In this document: in pieces, positions 60,952 through 64,000 of the stretch | Numbering within the stretch: position 1 is the stretch's first letter | Layout: each line of letters opens with the position of its first letter | Source of the DNA: an uncultured Flavobacteriales bacterium | Lineage (GTDB): Bacteria; Bacteroidota; Bacteroidia; Flavobacteriales; Crocinitomicaceae | Direction: 5' to 3' | Assembly (NCBI GenBank): GCA_946479285.1 | Contig: CAMLFH010000004.1 | Span: 1 to 64,000 of the forward strand | DNA length: 64,000 nt | Position numbers and translations under genes: made by a program | The notes under the pieces: model-generated | The model's input: only the letters and a program-made list of their open reading frames with translations | The model's database searches: none | What the model was told of the DNA's origin: nothing

Positions 60952-61290
60952 TTAGATCAAAACTGATTTCGCTTCGATGAGTGTTTCTGAAATACTCAGC
61001 ACTTTATCCAGTTGTGCAATCCGGATCATTTTCGCAACATTTTCCTGCAAGCCACACAAAACGAATTGCCCGTTGGTGTCTTTACACAAGCGATTAGCTG
61101 TTAAGATTGCAGATAATCCCGATGAGTCACAATATCTTGTTTTGGAAAGGTCCAAAACGATTGAATTCACTCCATTCTTGTTTAAAATGAGTAATTCGCT
61201 TTTCAAATCAGGAGCATTCGAAGCATCCAGTTTTTCAACAGAAGACTGAATGACTGTAAAGTTGGTATCTTGCGCAATAATAAAGTTCAT
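60952..61290 (-). CDS. STAS-domain anti-anti-sigma factor-like protein
   Basis: A 112-residue STAS domain with the phospho-acceptor motif CDSSGLSAILTANRLCK (Ser about 57). Such proteins bind anti-sigma kinases when unphosphorylated. No kinase or matching sigma gene is adjacent, so its partner is unknown. A -7 element lies upstream at 61308-61315, and rnz begins 3 bp after its stop. Confidence 0.85.
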   Translation of the reverse strand: MNFIIAQDTNFTVIQSSVEKLDASNAPDLKSELLILNKNGVNSIVLDLSKTRYCDSSGLSAILTANRLCKDTNGQFVLCGLQENVAKMIRIAQLDKVLSISETLIEAKSVLI

Positions 61291-61307
61291 GTTGCCACTG
61301 TGTTTAT

Positions 61308-61315
61308 CAAATGTA
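61308..61315 (-). promoter_or_regulatory. Probable -7 element of the STAS-rnz operon
   Basis: Minus-strand TACATTTG (CAAATGTA on the plus strand) ends 17 bp before the STAS ATG. The -33 half is not at the ideal distance. Confidence 0.5.
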
Positions 61316-61354
61316 ACAAAATATTCTTTCTTGGAGTCTCAAAAATCAAAGACT

Positions 61355-62284
61355 TTAACGACCGATCTTTGCCGCTAATAAATAAATGACCGCCATTCTT
61401 ACTGCCACACCATTCTCAACTTGCTGAAGAATAATGGATTGCTTGGAATCTGCCACATCAGAAGTGATTTCTACTCCGCGGTTAATTGGTCCGGGATGCA
61501 TGACGATAATCTCTTTCTCCAGGCTGTCGAGGATTTCCTTGTTCAAGCCGTATTGCATGGAATATTCACGCAGGCTCGGGAAATACTGAATATCCTGTCT
61601 TTCCAGCTGGATCCGAAGCATGTTTGCCACATCACACCATTCCAAAGCTCTTCTGAGATTGTGCTCTACTTTAATTCCTAAAGTATGAATGTATTTCGGG
61701 ATTAAAGTTGTTGGTCCGCAAACCATGACTTCTGCGCCTAATTTTTGAAGCGTATAAATGTTTGACAAAGCTACCCGGGAATGAAGAATATCTCCGACAA
61801 TCACCACTTTTTTACCTTCAACCGATCCCAATCGTTCACGAATTGAAAAAGCATCGAGCAAACCTTGTGTCGGGTGTTCATGTGTTCCGTCACCGGCATT
61901 GATCACACAAGTATTCGTTCTTTCGGAAAGGAATTTTGCAGCTCCCGGATTTGGATGGCGCATCACCACCATGTCCACTTTCATGGAGAGAATATTGTTT
62001 ACCGTGTCGATCAATGTTTCGCCCTTCTTTACAGAACTGGAGCTTGCTGAAAAGTTGACAACATCTGCAGAGAGACGTTTTTCGGCTAATTCAAAAGAAA
62101 GCCTTGTTCGGGTAGAATTCTCAAAAAACAGGTTGGCAATCGTAATATCTCTAAGAGAAGGAACTTTCTTAATTGGTCGATTAATAACTTCCTTAAAACT
62201 ATCTGCAGTTTTAAAGATCAATTCGATGTCCTGACGTGTCAGATCCCGAATTCCTACTAAATGATCAACACTTAAATGCTCCAT
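61355..62284 (-). CDS. pyrB: Aspartate carbamoyltransferase catalytic subunit
   Basis: A 309-residue ATCase with the carbamoyl-phosphate site FFENSTRTRLSFELAEKRL and the SSSVKKGETLIDT loop, HPTQGLLDAF and MHPGPINRGVEI. It catalyses the committed step of pyrimidine synthesis. Its ATG overlaps the stop of pyrR by 1 bp (TAATG), so the two are coupled. Confidence 0.95.
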   Translation of the reverse strand: MEHLSVDHLVGIRDLTRQDIELIFKTADSFKEVINRPIKKVPSLRDITIANLFFENSTRTRLSFELAEKRLSADVVNFSASSSSVKKGETLIDTVNNILSMKVDMVVMRHPNPGAAKFLSERTNTCVINAGDGTHEHPTQGLLDAFSIRERLGSVEGKKVVIVGDILHSRVALSNIYTLQKLGAEVMVCGPTTLIPKYIHTLGIKVEHNLRRALEWCDVANMLRIQLERQDIQYFPSLREYSMQYGLNKEILDSLEKEIIVMHPGPINRGVEITSDVADSKQSIILQQVENGVAVRMAVIYLLAAKIGR

Positions 62285-62823
62285 TATTCCGGTGTATACA
62301 ATACAATTTTATCTTTTCCTTCGCTGCTCTTCCATTCCACAGTAACACGCTCAGAATCGAGCGTATCTACTGCTTTTCCAACGTAATCTGCCTGGATCGG
62401 TAAATCGCGCTGAAACCTGCGGTCAATCAGTACCATCAATTCCACACGAAGCGGTCGTCCGAAAGCCATTAATGCGTCCAAACCTGAACGGATCGTTCTT
62501 CCGGTGTAAAGCACGTCATCTACTAAAACGACATTCTTTCCTTCGATCGTGAAATCAATATTGGTAACGTTAGGAATCAGGGGTTTTTCGCGTCTTCTGA
62601 AATCATCGCGGTAAAACGTAATATCCAGCTGACCACAAGTCACTTTTTCTCCTCTTACGTTTTCAAGGATTTCTTTGAGTCTTTCGAGCACAAAAATTCC
62701 TCTCGGCTGTAAGCCAATTAATACGGTATTTGAGAAGTCGTCGTGATTTTCGATTAATTGATAAGCAAGACGGTTCATGGTTAACTGAACCTGCTGTTCA
62801 TCTAAAATGACTTGCTTTTCCAT
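62284..62823 (-). CDS. pyrR: Pyrimidine operon regulator/uracil phosphoribosyltransferase PyrR
   Basis: A 179-residue PRTase. The N-terminus matches PyrR (EKQVILDEQQVQLTMNRLAY), and the PRPP loop VVLVDDVLYTGRTIRSGLDAL is intact. In Bacillus PyrR binds the leader RNA and attenuates the pyr operon and has weak UPRTase activity. Here the start codon (62823) lies 5 bp from the -7 promoter element, so no leader with a binding loop exists before pyrR, and the pyrR-pyrB junction has no space either. The longer ORF to 62850 would run through the promoter and is rejected. Confidence 0.93.
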   Translation of the reverse strand: MEKQVILDEQQVQLTMNRLAYQLIENHDDFSNTVLIGLQPRGIFVLERLKEILENVRGEKVTCGQLDITFYRDDFRRREKPLIPNVTNIDFTIEGKNVVLVDDVLYTGRTIRSGLDALMAFGRPLRVELMVLIDRRFQRDLPIQADYVGKAVDTLDSERVTVEWKSSEGKDKIVLYTPE

Positions 62824-62828
62824 CGCCA

Positions 62829-62836
62829 CAAATTTA
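62829..62836 (-). promoter_or_regulatory. Near-leaderless pyrR promoter (-7 element TAAATTTG)
   Basis: The minus strand reads TAAATTTG then TGGCG then the ATG at 62823: five bases between the -7 element and the start codon. Transcription should begin at or within a few bases of the ATG. The -33 half is weak. Confidence 0.65.
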
Positions 62837-62981
62837 GCAAAAGGATTCAATTAATCCATCTTTTTTTCGATTTTCTATCTTCCGGCTAAATCGTTTTCTG
62901 AGGCTTTCTTTCTGTTTGAAAAGATTAATAATCAATTTTTTACCGTTCAATCAATAAAGTACCTATTTTACCATTTTTTTA

Positions 62982-63011
62982 TTGATTTAAGAAAAACTTA
63001 ATGTATTTTTG
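62982..63011 (+). promoter_or_regulatory. Promoter of the 24-codon small ORF (TTG-N19-TATTTTTG)
   Basis: TTG at 62982-62984 and TATTTTTG at 63004-63011 with exactly 19-bp spacing, identical in form to the rpsA and FUSC promoters. The predicted start near 63016 leaves a leader of about 55 nt before the ORF at 63071. Confidence 0.65.
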
Positions 63012-63070
63012 AGACAAGATCGAAAGAATTTTCACATTTTTCTATTTGATATTTTAATTTGGAATTTTGG

Positions 63071-63145
63071 ATGTCGGAAGATATTTACTTTTTCATAGGG
63101 TTGGTTATTGGTTATAAATTTTTGAAACGTAAATCCGGCATCTAA
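63071..63145 (+). CDS. 24-residue small membrane peptide (novel small ORF)
   Basis: ATG at 63071 to TAA at 63143-63145 encodes 24 residues: a short acidic N-terminus (MSEDIY), a hydrophobic helix-like core (FFIGLVIGYKFL) and a basic end (KRKSGI). This is the classic layout of a small single-pass membrane peptide with the positive end inside. A canonical promoter lies 60 bp upstream. It is convergent with the SUI1 gene, ending 10 bp before its stop. The alternative is a non-coding RNA from the same promoter. Confidence 0.5.
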   Translation: MSEDIYFFIGLVIGYKFLKRKSGI

Positions 63146-63155
63146 ATTCCATTTT

Positions 63156-63500
63156 TTATCCTCCTTTTCGTTTTGTTTTATAGCCTTCCTTGGTCAGTAA
63201 TTCGATAATTTTATCTCTAAAAGATCCCTGGATAACAATTTCTCCGTCTTTAGCGGTTCCTCCTACTCCACATTTCGATTTCAATGTTTTACCCAATTCT
63301 TTCAGGTCTTCATCCGAACCAATGAATCCTTCTATCAAAGTCACTTCTTTCCCCGCACGCTGTTTTTTATCCAATGAAACATAAAGCAGCTGTTTGGAAG
63401 GCTCAAGCGTTTCCTGCTCTTCATTTTCTTCGAAATCATAGGAGAAATCCGGATTCGTTGAATACACTATATTCACCCGGTCTTTGTTCTTTTTACTCAT
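63156..63500 (-). CDS. SUI1/eIF1-like translation initiation factor (YciH-like)
   Basis: A 114-residue SUI1-domain protein: QLLYVSLDKKQRAGKEVTLIEGFIG, LKELGKTLKSKCGVGGTAKDGEIVIQG and KIIELLTKEGYKTKRKGG are the typical C-terminal two thirds. Bacterial homologues such as YciH bind the small ribosomal subunit and influence start selection. It overlaps the upstream gene by 4 bp (ATGA). Confidence 0.88.
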   Translation of the reverse strand: MSKKNKDRVNIVYSTNPDFSYDFEENEEQETLEPSKQLLYVSLDKKQRAGKEVTLIEGFIGSDEDLKELGKTLKSKCGVGGTAKDGEIVIQGSFRDKIIELLTKEGYKTKRKGG

Positions 63501-64000
63501 TTGTATTTTTCTATTAGTGTTGCTTTAATATCATCTGTCAATAAATAATCCGGCGCTTTTTCCAGGGCCGATTTAATTCCCTTTGCGGAGCGAACATCGT
63601 ATAGGATAACTTCTTTTCCAAGAGATTTAACCGAATTCACATCCGAAACAGTAATATCCGAATTGCGAAAAACGGCTCCATCTGAAAGAGATGCTGTTGA
63701 AAAATTGGTGAATTGACTGGCATTTACGGCATTATAATAAACCCGAAAACCGATATCCCGGATTGTAGAAGCAAATCTCCGTGTGTTTGTCACCAAACCC
63801 AATTCACCATTGTAAAAATACTGCTTTGCTTCTTTTAACGCATCAATCAATTTAGCAGAATCAATCAAAGCTGTTCCGTTTGATTCCTTTAGATCAATGA
63901 TTAAACGAATCCCTTTCAAATCGGCCGGTAAATCGGACAGGCGAATCAGTTGTTCTTTTTCGAGAGATTTATACTTTAGCCCGGATAAATAGGCATTTTC
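63497..64000 (-). CDS. C-terminal part of a glycerophosphodiester phosphodiesterase-like protein, partial
   Basis: The frame is open to the window end, so the gene starts outside; the visible 167 residues begin ENAYLSGLKYKS. The strand-helix pattern (IRLIIDLKESNG, LGLVTNTRRF, then ILYDVRSAKGIKSALEKAPDYLLTDD) resembles the end of a TIM-barrel GDPD/PI-PLC-like phosphodiesterase, in which the final DYLLTDD matches the family's closing segment; catalytic His residues would be in the missing part. Its stop overlaps the SUI1 start by 4 bp. Confidence 0.6.
   Translation of the reverse strand, partial: ENAYLSGLKYKSLEKEQLIRLSDLPADLKGIRLIIDLKESNGTALIDSAKLIDALKEAKQYFYNGELGLVTNTRRFASTIRDIGFRVYYNAVNASQFTNFSTASLSDGAVFRNSDITVSDVNSVKSLGKEVILYDVRSAKGIKSALEKAPDYLLTDDIKATLIEKYK

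Larger units (their letters stand above)
62824..63155. other. 332-bp divergent intergenic region before the SUI1 gene, containing a small ORF
   Basis: AT-rich. On the minus strand it begins with the pyrR promoter; on the plus strand a canonical promoter (62982-63011) leads to a 24-codon ORF (63071-63145). The remainder shows nothing I can support. Confidence 0.6.

Noticed and set aside
62824..62850. N-terminal extension of pyrR to 62850
   Set aside because: It would place the start upstream of the promoter; the family N-terminus fits the ATG at 62823.

Overview
The window looks like chromosomal DNA of a Bacteroidota bacterium, most likely a gliding or surface-active member of the Flavobacteriales; a Fluviicola/Crocinitomicaceae-like genome is my inference, not a database result. 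The evidence is: five type IX secretion (T9SS) cargo proteins with type A or type B C-terminal sorting domains; a giant SprB-repeat surface protein; a TonB-dependent receptor paired with a DUF4249 lipoprotein; promoters of the Bacteroidota form TTG-N19-TAnnTTTG (five with exactly 19 bp spacing); and near absence of Shine-Dalgarno sequences. No rRNA, tRNA, CRISPR array, transposase, phage gene or T9SS machinery gene was seen.

Layout. 1-3.6 kb: end of a T9SS cargo gene, a lipoprotein, two unknown envelope proteins and an unusual exported-looking flavoprotein. 3.8-10.6 kb (minus): one 2261-residue SprB-repeat protein. 11.2-15.4 kb: rpsA (ribosomal protein S1), then a padR-pspC envelope-stress pair with a candidate triple operator. 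15.8-20.2 kb: fused alpha/beta 2-oxoacid dehydrogenase E1, followed by three small Cys- or His-rich envelope genes that may form a metal-handling module. 20.5-25.9 kb: a duplicated-domain T9SS protein, an endonuclease III lacking its iron-sulphur cysteines, and small unknowns. 26-28.7 kb (minus): two transporters. 28.9-33.8 kb: ribD, a metallo-hydrolase, an HU/SPOR membrane protein and a glycosyltransferase. 33.8-38.1 kb (minus): gapA, a T9SS protein with a P-domain, and a small exported protein. 38.3-44.3 kb: one tightly packed run in which the two transketolase halves are separated by a von Willebrand A protein and followed by an ECF sigma factor, a membrane protein likely to be its anti-sigma, a CpxP-like protein and a class III aminotransferase. 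44.4-49.3 kb: unknowns, a kelch T9SS protein and a FUSC membrane protein. 49.3-54.2 kb (minus): bioA-bioD, an unknown and pheT. 54.3-59.9 kb: TonB receptor/DUF4249, a two-enzyme aminolipid pair and a DinB-like protein. 60-64 kb (minus): rnz, a STAS protein, pyrB-pyrR, a SUI1-type factor and a partial phosphodiesterase-like gene, with a 24-codon small ORF on the opposite strand.

Most genes are housekeeping or envelope functions. The more unusual content is (i) the loss of all four iron-sulphur cysteines in Nth, (ii) pyrR-pyrB with a near-leaderless promoter, which leaves no room for a PyrR-type RNA attenuator, (iii) the Cys/His-rich three-gene module at 18.3-20.2 kb, (iv) an unannotated 24-residue membrane peptide with a textbook promoter, and (v) several families of intergenic palindromes and 8-bp-period repeats, some placed where they serve as terminators or supply part of a promoter. 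I did not see a clear defence system or biosynthetic gene cluster.
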